From NCBI GenBank assembly GCA_002385265.1, contig DGDD01000114.1, positions 1 to 7,809 of the forward strand: a DNA stretch of 7,809 nt, given 5' to 3'. A program made the position numbers and the translations under genes. Below the pieces are notes generated by a model. That model saw nothing but the letters and a program-made list of their open reading frames with translations, was not told where the DNA came from and ran no database searches. The DNA is from Chitinophagaceae bacterium UBA3961 (lineage in GTDB: Bacteria; Bacteroidota; Bacteroidia; Chitinophagales; Chitinophagaceae). Positions 1 to 6,089 of this stretch are shown here, piece by piece; within the stretch, counting starts at the first letter, position 1, and each line of letters starts with the position of its first letter.

Positions 1-1019
1 CTTCCATATTCCAACCGCTTCCAAAATGTCTTCACCTTTTCATGATTAACTTTTTTCTGGGGTATTTCAATATCGCCAGATCCACCACCTAATTGATTAA
101 TCTTATCTTTTAACTGTCCCAGTTTTGTTTGAGCAACTTGCATATTTTGCTGCACAGCAGCCATTGCATTAGCCCCTGAACCTACCTGATTTATGACCAA
201 TAGACGCACTTGGTCTATGGTTTGCAAGCCGTTGATTCCTTGTGTTGTGTTATACGACGTAGGTATTGAAAAGAGCCCTGCTAACTGAGAATTTTTTTGA
301 AGAAAAGCGGTAAATGCAGGAACCTTATTTAGAAGTGCAAGAGTTCGTATAGTAAGTTTATCAGGATCATTGAGCAATTGCCTGTATTCTCGAATCTGAA
401 GAGAATAATAACTATACTGTACATTAAACTTATCGAGCTCGCTTGTTATTACTTTTGGCAAATTAGTGTAAGTTCCTAAGGTTGACTTTAAATAATCACG
501 CCGCTCCTGAATAAACTGTTTTATGCCATCCGATTGCGTTAGTCTAGATTGAAGACTTTTAAATTGCTGAAGGGATGCGCCTATGCTTTTTTGAATACTT
601 TCTGAGGAACCCAATACACCGGGTTGGGCACCGACAAAAGTAAGTATCCCGTTTAGTGAATCAATATAGGGGAGATATTCGCCACTTGATTTTACTGATA
701 CCTCTGGCGATTTCTTCAAGCTGTTTAGTACCGCATCGTATTTAGCCTTACTTTCTGCAATTAAAGCAGAGGCTTTTACGGAATCGATTTTTAGCAACTT
801 GCCGTAAATCTTCTTTTCTTTCACAGCAAGCCTTTTTAGATACTTTTCAGTTTTTCTTAAAACCTGCCATTCAAGATGCGCAGATTTCTTCTGGAGCTTA
901 TTAACAAATTTTTCGGGGAGGTTTAAAGCCTTATCAATTTTAGAAACTGCTTCTTGAGCGAATGAGGTTAATTCACATGTGCAAAGCAAAACAAGAAAGA
1001 GAAGCAATCGCAATCTCAT
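1..1019 (-). CDS. Secreted helical hypothetical protein, C-terminus beyond window
   Basis: An uninterrupted frame starts at the ATG at 1019 and runs off the left edge, giving 339 codons without a stop. Residues 1-21 form a signal peptide: basic MRLR, a Leu-rich core (LLLFLVLL), then SFA before Gln22, a common Bacteroidota signal peptidase I site. There is no good lipobox despite Cys13 and Cys15. The mature part is rich in Lys, Gln, Leu and Ser. Residues 24-100 and 285-312 look helical and possibly coiled-coil. A Gly-rich hinge (GGGSG, 311-315) precedes a basic segment ending TFWKRLEYG at the edge. No catalytic motif is visible. I cannot name the family with confidence. From memory, Bacteroidota proteins with this KRLEYG junction continue into a barrel-like C-terminal domain, which is outside this window. 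No Shine-Dalgarno sequence is seen. It is certainly a coding frame; its function is unknown. Confidence 0.83.
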   Translation of the reverse strand, partial: MRLRLLLFLVLLCTCELTSFAQEAVSKIDKALNLPEKFVNKLQKKSAHLEWQVLRKTEKYLKRLAVKEKKIYGKLLKIDSVKASALIAESKAKYDAVLNSLKKSPEVSVKSSGEYLPYIDSLNGILTFVGAQPGVLGSSESIQKSIGASLQQFKSLQSRLTQSDGIKQFIQERRDYLKSTLGTYTNLPKVITSELDKFNVQYSYYSLQIREYRQLLNDPDKLTIRTLALLNKVPAFTAFLQKNSQLAGLFSIPTSYNTTQGINGLQTIDQVRLLVINQVGSGANAMAAVQQNMQVAQTKLGQLKDKINQLGGGSGDIEIPQKKVNHEKVKTFWKRLEYG

Positions 1020-1482
1020 ATCAATCGTTTTAGTTACTCAAGAATCGTTAGGATGAAGGTTTATTCGAAGGTTTTCGCCAACGAATACTTGAATGTAAGA
1101 CAAATATTAATATCTATAACAGATATTCGAAAATATTTTTAAAAAACAACTTAAACTGTGTACCATATACGCATACATATAAATCAATGATATTCTCTTC
1201 GAGTACCTATAGAAAATAACAACTGTTAAGAATTGGTGCCTACTTAAATCATTTGTGCTGATTTTGAATCGTTCAGTCAAGAATTACAAACAAAAAGGGA
1301 ATTTTCATCGTTGGTCGAAGTCGTTTTAATAAACACACTAGATGTCATAAGTAATTATTATCATCACATCTAACATTAACCGAATCTTTATAATTTAAAG
1401 GACCTTTAGTAAATGTGTGTTTCATTTCACATTCGTTAAATAATTACTAAGACCACCCATCGGCTATGGAAGACTGACCGAA
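1020..1482. other. AT-rich spacer between divergent genes, no gene seen
   Basis: This 463-nt stretch separates the minus-strand secreted protein from the plus-strand L,D-transpeptidase, so both promoters should lie here. I see no frame with coding character, no tRNA and no strong hairpin terminator. Weak candidates are TAATATTTG on the minus strand (1109-1101), which is one base too long for TAnnTTTG, TGATTTTG on the plus strand (1258-1265, one mismatch) and TATAAT at 1389-1394. None has a convincing upstream partner. A 13-nt palindrome, TAAAGGACCTTTA, lies at 1396-1408 just after that TATAAT. Short inverted repeats lie at 1331-1338/1415-1422 and 1339-1345/1366-1372. Confidence 0.6.
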
Positions 1483-2151
1483 ATGCATCAGATTCACTAC
1501 ACCATTTATATGAAGCTAGCCAAACGCCTTTCCTTACTTTTACTGCTGTTGCTGTTAACCGGCGCAGCCTGGTATTTGAGTCGCATGCGCTCCTTTGCGA
1601 GTAGCGGACCAAGTTTTAATCCAAAAGCGCAAAACACCATCAGCAACAGCCAAATTTCAGAGGCCCTAGCCTACTGCAAACAAAAGCAATTCAATACTTC
1701 CATTGCCTTTCTCATCAACATGGATTTAGAGAGCGGAGAAAACCGCTTCTTCGTAGTTGACCTAGCATCGAAAAAAGTACTCAAAGCCGGACTCGTTACC
1801 CACGGCCGTTGCAATCAAAGCTGGTTGGTTGGTAGAAAATACGGCAATGAAGTTGGCTGTGGTTGTACCTCATTGGGAAAGTACAAGATCGGAAAACCCT
1901 ACAAAGGAAGATTCGGATTGGCGTATAAACTGTATGGATTGGAAGAAACCAATAACAATGCCTTCGCTCGTTTCGTGGTGCTGCACTCCCATGAATGTGT
2001 ACCTGAAAAAGAAGTAGCGCCGGCACCTATCTGCCAAAGCGATGGTTGCCCAACCGTTGCTCCGGCATTTTTGAAAGAATTAGCGGCGGTGATTGATAAG
2101 AGTGAGAGGCCGGTGTTGTTGTGGATTGAGGGTGGGCGAATTAAGAATTAA
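1483..2151 (+). CDS. Murein L,D-transpeptidase catalytic domain protein (YkuD_2 type)
   Basis: This is probably a cell-wall enzyme of the L,D-transpeptidase fold, which uses a catalytic Cys to act on peptidoglycan stem peptides in the periplasm. Residues 11-30 (KLAKR followed by a long Leu run) form a signal anchor. The catalytic domain spans about 70-217. Recognisable elements are VTHGR (105-109), TSLGKYKIG (129-137), YKGRFGLAYKLYGLE (140-154), VVLHSH with putative catalytic His168, and SDGCPTV (186-192) with nucleophile Cys189. The order and spacing fit the Bacteroidota YkuD_2 group rather than classical YkuD. There are seven cysteines, including a CGC at 126-128, so disulfides are possible. 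A GGAAG lies about ten bases before the ATG at 1483. The second ATG at 1510 places the basic/hydrophobic anchor at the extreme N-terminus and may be the true start. The final residues IKN and the stop are encoded by a heptanucleotide repeat. The exact reaction (cross-linking or hydrolysis) cannot be told from sequence. Confidence 0.92.
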   Translation: MHQIHYTIYMKLAKRLSLLLLLLLLTGAAWYLSRMRSFASSGPSFNPKAQNTISNSQISEALAYCKQKQFNTSIAFLINMDLESGENRFFVVDLASKKVLKAGLVTHGRCNQSWLVGRKYGNEVGCGCTSLGKYKIGKPYKGRFGLAYKLYGLEETNNNAFARFVVLHSHECVPEKEVAPAPICQSDGCPTVAPAFLKELAAVIDKSERPVLLWIEGGRIKN

Positions 2152-2170
2152 GAAGTAAGAATTAAGAATT
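2138..2170 (+). repeat. Heptanucleotide tandem repeat (GAATTAA)n at gene end
   Basis: Four full 7-nt units and one partial unit follow each other: GAATTAA, GAATTAA, GAAGTAA, GAATTAA, GAATT. Only one substitution breaks the period. The first two units encode the last residues and the TAA stop of the L,D-transpeptidase. Similar 7-nt periodic units occur on the opposite strand at 2372-2405 and 2418-2453. Confidence 0.85.
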
Positions 2171-2249
2171 CCGATGTTCGGAGAGGTGGCGTGTGAGCTA
2201 GCTGTTTAATGATGTAGGTTCTCGAATTATATAATTATTTTTTCACCGC

Positions 2250-2294
2250 GGCGGCGCAGCGATCGCAGCGAAAACGCAGCGCTGGCAACCTCTC
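2250..2294. repeat. GC-rich islet with three CGCAGCG copies
   Basis: CGCAGCG occurs at 2255-2261, 2264-2270 and 2275-2281, inside a short GC-rich patch of an otherwise AT-rich spacer. The first two copies overlap a GCGATCGC palindrome (2259-2266). ACCTCTC at 2288-2294 is the reverse complement of GAGAGGT at 2181-2187, so the two could close a loop of about 100 nt. The role is unknown. Confidence 0.6.
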
Positions 2295-2360
2295 TGTGTT
2301 TTCACCCCCTGTTCCTCCCCCTGTTCTTTCTCTGTATTTCCTTGCATCTTCCCTCCTGCA

Positions 2361-2453
2361 CTCCGGCTGTTTCATTATTAATTATTACTTATTAATTATT
2401 AATTACTCCCGGCTGTTCCATTATTAATTACTAATTCTTAATTATTAATTATT
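2361..2453 (-). repeat. Paired 46-nt-spaced repeat and heptanucleotide arrays at scpA end
   Basis: GGCTGTTTCATTATTAATTA (2365-2384) recurs as GGCTGTTCCATTATTAATTA (2411-2430), 19 of 20 identical and 46 nt apart. Read on the minus strand, each copy runs into degenerate 7-nt units such as AATTAAT, AATTAAG and AATTAGT (2405-2372 and 2453-2418). The second array supplies the IINN C-terminus and the TAA stop of scpA. AATTCTTAATT at 2433-2443 is the inverted counterpart of AATTAAGAATT at 2139-2149 beyond the spacer. Confidence 0.8.
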
Positions 2454-3205
2454 TCCTGCTCCTCCTCATTCCACTCCACAATAAAATTATTCATTCCCTC
2501 TCCCACCATAATTTTCATATACTTCTGTTGTACTAATTCCAACATTGATAAGAACATGAAAATGGCGTGGATACGGTCGTTACAAACGTCGAAGATTTTT
2601 TCAAAAGCCATTACTCGTTCGCGCTTCACCGTTTCAAGCATGTACTCCCTGCTTTCTTCCATGGTGTAATTGTACTGCACCACCGTGTGAACCGGCTTCT
2701 TGTTGCGGTCTTCCATGCGCTTCATGATGCGCTCGAACGACTTCATCAACTTAAACAGCGTAATGGTTTGAATTTCGGTGCCCTCGCCGGCTTCCTCACC
2801 AATTTCACTCAACTCCTTCTGCATATTACCACGCTTCACCATCAACTGACGAATGGCTTCCATTTCAGCCATCTTCGCCGCAGCTTCCTTGTAACGCTTG
2901 TACTCCAAAATTTTGTCGACCAACTCCTGACGAGGATCGATCTCGTTTCCTTGCGCATCCAATTCTTTTCTTGGCAATAACATTTTTGCCTTGATACGCA
3001 TGAGCGTTGAAATGAAGAGGATGAACTCACTCGACAATTCAATGTTCAACTTCTCCTGAGCATGAATGTACTCGAGGAAGTCGTTGGTTATTTTAGTAAT
3101 AGGAATATTATAAATATCCAGTTCGTCTCTTTCAATGAAGAACAACAACAAATCGAAAGGACCTTCGAACTGCGCTAGTTTAATTTGATAAGAAGCCTGA
3201 CTCAC
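2438..3205 (-). CDS. scpA: Segregation and condensation protein A
   Basis: ScpA is the kleisin subunit of the bacterial SMC-ScpA-ScpB condensin-like complex. It bridges the SMC ATPase heads and takes part in chromosome compaction and segregation in the cytoplasm. The N-terminal family signature is clear: FEGPFDLLLFFIERDELDIYNIPI (13-36), then KITNDFLEYI (38-47). LMRIKAKMLLP (68-78) follows. A charged helical linker spans about 90-170, and the C-terminal winged-helix-like region includes AFEKIFDVCNDRIHAIFMFLSMLELVQQKY (200-229). At 255 residues it has the usual length. The start is GTG at 3205, because no ATG lies near the conserved beginning; AAAAAAGAGA just upstream may aid ribosome binding. 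No scpB lies beside it. The start codon is only 18 nt from the T-tract of the upstream gene's hairpin, so the transcript must begin at or before that hairpin. The last residues are repeat-encoded. Confidence 0.95.
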   Translation of the reverse strand: MSQASYQIKLAQFEGPFDLLLFFIERDELDIYNIPITKITNDFLEYIHAQEKLNIELSSEFILFISTLMRIKAKMLLPRKELDAQGNEIDPRQELVDKILEYKRYKEAAAKMAEMEAIRQLMVKRGNMQKELSEIGEEAGEGTEIQTITLFKLMKSFERIMKRMEDRNKKPVHTVVQYNYTMEESREYMLETVKRERVMAFEKIFDVCNDRIHAIFMFLSMLELVQQKYMKIMVGEGMNNFIVEWNEEEQEIINN

Positions 3206-3223
3206 GTGTCTCTTTTTTGGTGT

Positions 3224-3257
3224 AAAAAATAAGTCCCAATCTTAATGATCGGGACTT
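3224..3257 (-). terminator. Hairpin terminator after DUF3078 gene, also leader of scpA
   Basis: Read on the minus strand, AAGTCCC (3257-3251) pairs with GGGACTT (3237-3231). GAT/ATC extends the stem past one mismatch around a five-base loop, and six Ts follow (3229-3224). This is a typical intrinsic terminator placed 21 nt after the DUF3078 stop codon. scpA begins 18 nt beyond the T-tract. Confidence 0.85.
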
Positions 3258-3259
3258 GG

Positions 3260-3267
3260 CAAATCTA
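3260..3267 (-). promoter_or_regulatory. Candidate Bacteroidota -7 promoter element for scpA
   Basis: TAGATTTG on the minus strand matches the Bacteroidota -7 consensus TAnnTTTG exactly. It lies between the DUF3078 stop and the hairpin. No clear TTTG element is seen at the -33 position, which falls inside the DUF3078 gene's 3' end. If active, transcription would start within or just before the hairpin, making the hairpin the scpA leader. Function is inferred only. Confidence 0.4.
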
Positions 3268-3278
3268 CAAAATATTGA

Positions 3279-4322
3279 TTAGAACTTAGCAGCTACACCC
3301 ACGCCTAATAAAGAGCGCATTTGGGTTCCTGCTGAGTTTTTGTTAGGTCCAAATTGTTTCACATCGTCGTCGTAAATGAGGTCGAAGTTATAAGTCACTT
3401 GTAACCACTTGTTTACCTTCATGCTGATGGTGTTGGTCCAGAATACATCCACGTTTTTCGCTTGAGATTTGGTTTCGGTTACGGCCAATTGGTCGGGACC
3501 GGTTGCTGTAAAGCGATAACTGGTTAAGTAGTTGGAATACAGGTCTAAACGTGATTTATAGTTCACATTTTTCACTACTTCTTTGTTGAAATTAATTGAC
3601 ACAAATCCACCCATTTCAGCACGAACCTCACGAGTAGGATCTACGCCGTACAAAGTAGAGAGCGGAAGTTCATAGCCACCGGCCGGAATAACGCCCCCTT
3701 GATAATAATAGCTTTTGGGTTTATTGGTCACCACAATCAAACGAGCAGAAATAGGTGAAATGAATACACTGAAATAAGAAGTGGGGCGAATATCAATACC
3801 CGGAGCCAACGTAAAGTAAGCCGGAGCGAAGAAACCGGAATTGCGGCGCTTCAATCCTTGTCCTAAATAATCGTAATTCGTACCATCTGTAAATTGTGAG
3901 CGGAAACTACCAACAATAGAAAGGTTGATGTCTTTTGCAATGTTTCTTCCCAATTTTGAGAAGAGGTCGATTTTATCGTCGTTCTTACGTGTGCCCAAAG
4001 TGCTCGTGTTCACAAAAGCGTATCCGAGGTCAAGGGTATTGTCCCAACTCCATTTTCCAATTTGACGGTTGGCATATAAACTAGCGTAAGTAGCTAAAGA
4101 GAACGAATATTTTTCAGCACCGGCCGCCCAGTTGCGACTTCCCCCTTGTCCGAAATTGATCGAAAAAGTTCCACCGGTTTTCCAAACCTTTTTTGCCTTT
4201 GATGTATCGGCAGTTTTTCCTCCTCTAGCAGCTTGACTCTGCATTTCTTTCACAGCAGCATCTTGACCGAAGGCAACAATAGAACTAATAGATAAAGCAG
4301 CCAGTAAGATTGATTTTCTCAT
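3279..4322 (-). CDS. DUF3078 domain-containing envelope protein
   Basis: This is a Bacteroidota-specific exported protein of unknown function, probably an outer-membrane beta-barrel. The first 19 residues (MRKSILLAALSISSIVAFG) form a signal peptide with predicted cleavage before Gln20. A Ser/Lys/Ala-rich linker follows, then DUF3078-like features: WKTGGTFSINFGQGGSRNWAAGAE (47-70), WSWDNTLDLGYAFVNT (91-106), KNDDKIDLFSKLGR (113-126), FFAPAYFTLAPGIDIRP (164-180), FISPISARLIVV (187-198), SRLDLYSNYL (257-266) and FDLIYDDD (313-320). Alternating aromatic/hydrophobic strands and a terminal Phe (GVAAKF) suit a barrel. The ATG at 4322 is chosen because it starts the signal peptide exactly. A longer in-frame reading from 4439 would translate the upstream terminator and overlap mscL. 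The gene lies between two hairpin terminators and is probably transcribed alone. The family call is firm; the function is unknown. Confidence 0.9.
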   Translation of the reverse strand: MRKSILLAALSISSIVAFGQDAAVKEMQSQAARGGKTADTSKAKKVWKTGGTFSINFGQGGSRNWAAGAEKYSFSLATYASLYANRQIGKWSWDNTLDLGYAFVNTSTLGTRKNDDKIDLFSKLGRNIAKDINLSIVGSFRSQFTDGTNYDYLGQGLKRRNSGFFAPAYFTLAPGIDIRPTSYFSVFISPISARLIVVTNKPKSYYYQGGVIPAGGYELPLSTLYGVDPTREVRAEMGGFVSINFNKEVVKNVNYKSRLDLYSNYLTSYRFTATGPDQLAVTETKSQAKNVDVFWTNTISMKVNKWLQVTYNFDLIYDDDVKQFGPNKNSAGTQMRSLLGVGVAAKF

Positions 4323-4346
4323 ACGAGCGTTTTGGTTTTGGTAATT

Positions 4347-4377
4347 AAAAGGGCATTCTGGTGACCCAAAATGCCCT
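4347..4377 (-). terminator. Hairpin terminator of mscL, also leader of DUF3078 gene
   Basis: On the minus strand AGGGCATT (4377-4370) pairs with AATGCCCT (4357-4350), and an inner TGG/CCA pair closes a four-base loop. TTTTAATT follows. It lies about 22 nt after the mscL stop codon and ends about 25 nt before the DUF3078 start codon, so it probably ends the mscL transcript. Confidence 0.85.
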
Positions 4378-4378
4378 A

Positions 4379-4386
4379 CAAATATA
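4379..4386 (-). promoter_or_regulatory. Candidate -7 promoter element for the DUF3078 gene
   Basis: TATATTTG on the minus strand matches TAnnTTTG exactly. It lies between the mscL stop codon and the hairpin, ending one base before the hairpin stem. No convincing -33 element is visible upstream. If active, the transcript would begin in the hairpin, as proposed for scpA. Function is inferred only. Confidence 0.4.
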
Positions 4387-4398
4387 GCGTCTTTAGGC

Positions 4399-4833
4399 TT
4401 ATTTCTTAAGCGAATCGCGGATTTCGCGCAATAAAACAATGTCCTCTGCCGGTGCCGGAGGAGCCGCAGGTGCTGCTTCTTCTTTCTTTTTCAAGCTATT
4501 AATTCCTTTTATCACCAGAAACATTACGAATGCCACGATGATAAAGTCAATTACCGAGGTTACAAATGCTCCCCAACTTAAAGCAACTTCCGGAGCAGCT
4601 TGCGTTGTTACGGCGCCGCTTGCGTCCTTCACTTCTTTCACGGCGTCTTTAATCACGTATTTTTTATCATTAAGATCAATGCCACCAATTAACAAACCTA
4701 CAATTGGCGCAATTAATTGCTCAGTAAACGAAGTGACTACTTTTCCGAACGCACCCCCCATTACAAAAGCCACTGCGATGTCTACGAGGCTGCCACGCAT
4801 GGCAAATTCTTTGAATTCCTTTAGCATTCCCAT
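4399..4833 (-). CDS. mscL: Large-conductance mechanosensitive channel MscL
   Basis: MscL is the homopentameric inner-membrane emergency valve that opens under membrane tension after osmotic downshock and releases small solutes. The N-terminal amphipathic helix MGMLKEFKEFAMRG (1-14) lines up with the E. coli start MSIIKEFREFAMRG, which supports the ATG at 4833 over the internal Met3. TM1 is about 16-46, with the pore-lining VDIAVAFVMGGAFGKVV (17-33). GLLIGGIDL (46-54) matches the conserved junction into the periplasmic loop. The loop (about 51-86) is somewhat long and hydrophilic. TM2 is about 88-112 (FVTSVIDFIIVAFVMFLVIKGIN). A Lys-rich turn, an Ala/Pro linker (119-130) and a C-terminal bundle helix (IVLLREIRDSLKK) complete it. 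At 144 residues it is slightly longer than the E. coli protein (136). ppk2 lies 101 nt upstream on the same strand with no obvious terminator between them. Confidence 0.97.
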   Translation of the reverse strand: MGMLKEFKEFAMRGSLVDIAVAFVMGGAFGKVVTSFTEQLIAPIVGLLIGGIDLNDKKYVIKDAVKEVKDASGAVTTQAAPEVALSWGAFVTSVIDFIIVAFVMFLVIKGINSLKKKEEAAPAAPPAPAEDIVLLREIRDSLKK

Positions 4834-4934
4834 AAAATAAAGTTTTAGTTGTTAGATACTAATGTATAAAATAAATTTAAACTAAATGCTTATTGGATAG
4901 CTGTTTACACTTAATAAGTTCTCCCCATACCCAT

Positions 4935-5684
4935 TTACCCTTTTTTCAAGCCGGGGAACTGCATGTCTAAACTTTTCAATAGATCTCTCAATGCTTTTGC
5001 AATCACATACTCCTTGTACCAGTTCTGGTCGGCAGGAACAACTATCCAAGGCACTTCGTTGCAAGCTTCAAAACAGTCTTCATAATACTGCATATACTTA
5101 TCCCACAATTTCGCTTCTTCAAAATCCTTCTCATTGTATTTCCATTGCTTGGTATTGTCGGCCAAGCGTTCTTTCAATCGCTCTTGTTGTTCTTCGGGAG
5201 AAATATGAAGGTAGAACTTGAGAATATGGGTATTGTTATGGTCTTTCAATAGTTTTTCAAAATCATTGATCGCCTTCATTCGTTTTTTGGCGGTTTTATC
5301 GTCGCACCAACGATGCACCCTCGTTACCAAGATATCTTCATAATGACTTCTATTGAACAATTGAATCATTCCTTTGGCGGGTGCCACTTTATGAATGCGC
5401 CAGAGAAAGTCGTGACTCAACTCTTCCGGTGTGGGGGCTTTAAAAGAAGCAACGGTAACGCCTTGAGGATTCATCGAGCCAAACACATTACGAATGGTGC
5501 CGTCTTTGCCACTGGCATCCATGCCCTGAATTACTACCAATACACTGTACTTGGAAGAAGCGTACAATAGATTTTGTAACTCATCCAATTCTTCCAAAAT
5601 TTTGGCTGTTTTTTCTTTGGTAGCTGCTTTATCGAAATCTTTAGGTGCGCGCGTGCTGATATCTTTCAAGATCAATTTTCCCAT
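4935..5684 (-). CDS. ppk2: PPK2-family polyphosphate kinase / polyphosphate:nucleotide phosphotransferase
   Basis: PPK2 enzymes are cytoplasmic P-loop kinases that transfer phosphate between inorganic polyphosphate and nucleotides, usually making NDP or NTP from polyphosphate. The Walker A motif is GMDASGKDG (54-62) with Lys60. NPQGVTVASFKAPTPEELSHDFLWRIH (72-98) is strongly family-like, and the Walker B/catalytic stretch is LFNRSHYEDILVTRVH (109-124). A lid segment with KQWKYNEKDFEEAKLWDKY (179-197) follows, then WIVVPADQNWYKEYVIAKAL (213-232). The GMDASGKDG form resembles what I recall of class III PPK2, which accept AMP as well as ADP, but the class assignment is tentative. At 249 residues it is a single complete domain. 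The ATG at 5684 precedes MGKLILKDIS and no better start is seen. The region upstream is repeat-rich, so its promoter lies in or beside that block. Confidence 0.94.
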   Translation of the reverse strand: MGKLILKDISTRAPKDFDKAATKEKTAKILEELDELQNLLYASSKYSVLVVIQGMDASGKDGTIRNVFGSMNPQGVTVASFKAPTPEELSHDFLWRIHKVAPAKGMIQLFNRSHYEDILVTRVHRWCDDKTAKKRMKAINDFEKLLKDHNNTHILKFYLHISPEEQQERLKERLADNTKQWKYNEKDFEEAKLWDKYMQYYEDCFEACNEVPWIVVPADQNWYKEYVIAKALRDLLKSLDMQFPGLKKG

Positions 5685-5730
5685 GAGAAGAGGTTTGGTG
5701 TAAATTAATGAAAAAAGAACGAAGAGGGAT

Positions 5731-5752
5731 AATTAGTGAATTTGAGAATTTG
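5731..5752 (+). repeat. Left arm of imperfect 22-nt inverted repeat
   Basis: The arm has the pattern AATTrGTGAATTyGrGAATTyG, with A/T at the variable places. It matches the reverse complement of 6398-6419 at 18 of 22 positions, and all four differences are transitions. It continues as loose 8-nt GAATT-containing units to about 5770. Confidence 0.65.
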
Positions 5753-5890
5753 AAGAGAATTAGTGAATTAGGCGTGTCCTAGTATTGAAATGAAGCTCTC
5801 AAAATTTCATGTCAAACTTGTTAAAGAGCGATTGCGTCATATAAAAGTGAAATCTCGTATCCAAGTGACTCTGCCAAGCGATATTTTGAG

Positions 5891-5961
5891 CTTGACCTTC
5901 GAGGTCCCTGAGCAGACCGTAGGTCAAGTCGAAGGGCGCTCCGAAGAAGCAGTCGAAGGGC
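5891..5961 (+). repeat. Dispersed-repeat-like hairpin cluster (CCCTGAGC / GTCGAAGGGC)
   Basis: CTTGACCT (5891-5898) pairs perfectly with AGGTCAAG (5921-5928), and GGTC/GACC (5903-5906, 5915-5918) pair inside it. GTCGAAGGGC occurs twice, at 5928-5937 and 5952-5961, 24 nt apart. The wording CCCTGAGC followed by GTCGAAGGG resembles a short intergenic repeat I know from many bacterial genomes. That resemblance is recalled, not searched. Confidence 0.65.
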
Positions 5962-6089
5962 CGATAAAGGTCCAGCGAAAAACATCGAACAATTCATCTA
6001 AAATCACCTGGTCATTACGAACGAACGAGACTGCGAAGCAGTTGAGCGAGAGAGGAAACTCAAAACGTTTTGTTATAGTACAGGCGCTT

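Noticed and set aside
2138..2453. CRISPR-like array
   Set aside because: The repeats are 7-nt AT units without regular spacers and there are no cas genes; they are simple degenerate tandem repeats.
2567..2980. Plus-strand frame of 137 codons opposite scpA
   Set aside because: It lies wholly within scpA on the other strand and its His/Leu/Phe-rich composition is that of an antisense shadow.
4323..4439. N-terminal extension of the DUF3078 protein by 39 codons
   Set aside because: It would translate the mscL terminator and overlap the mscL 3' end, and it would bury a perfect signal peptide that begins at the ATG at 4322.
4439..4840. Plus-strand frame of 133 codons opposite mscL
   Set aside because: It is antisense to a clearly recognised mscL and has no family resemblance of its own.
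4882..5064. Minus-strand 60-codon frame overlapping the end of ppk2
   Set aside because: It overlaps the conserved C-terminus of PPK2 in another frame and has no recognisable features.
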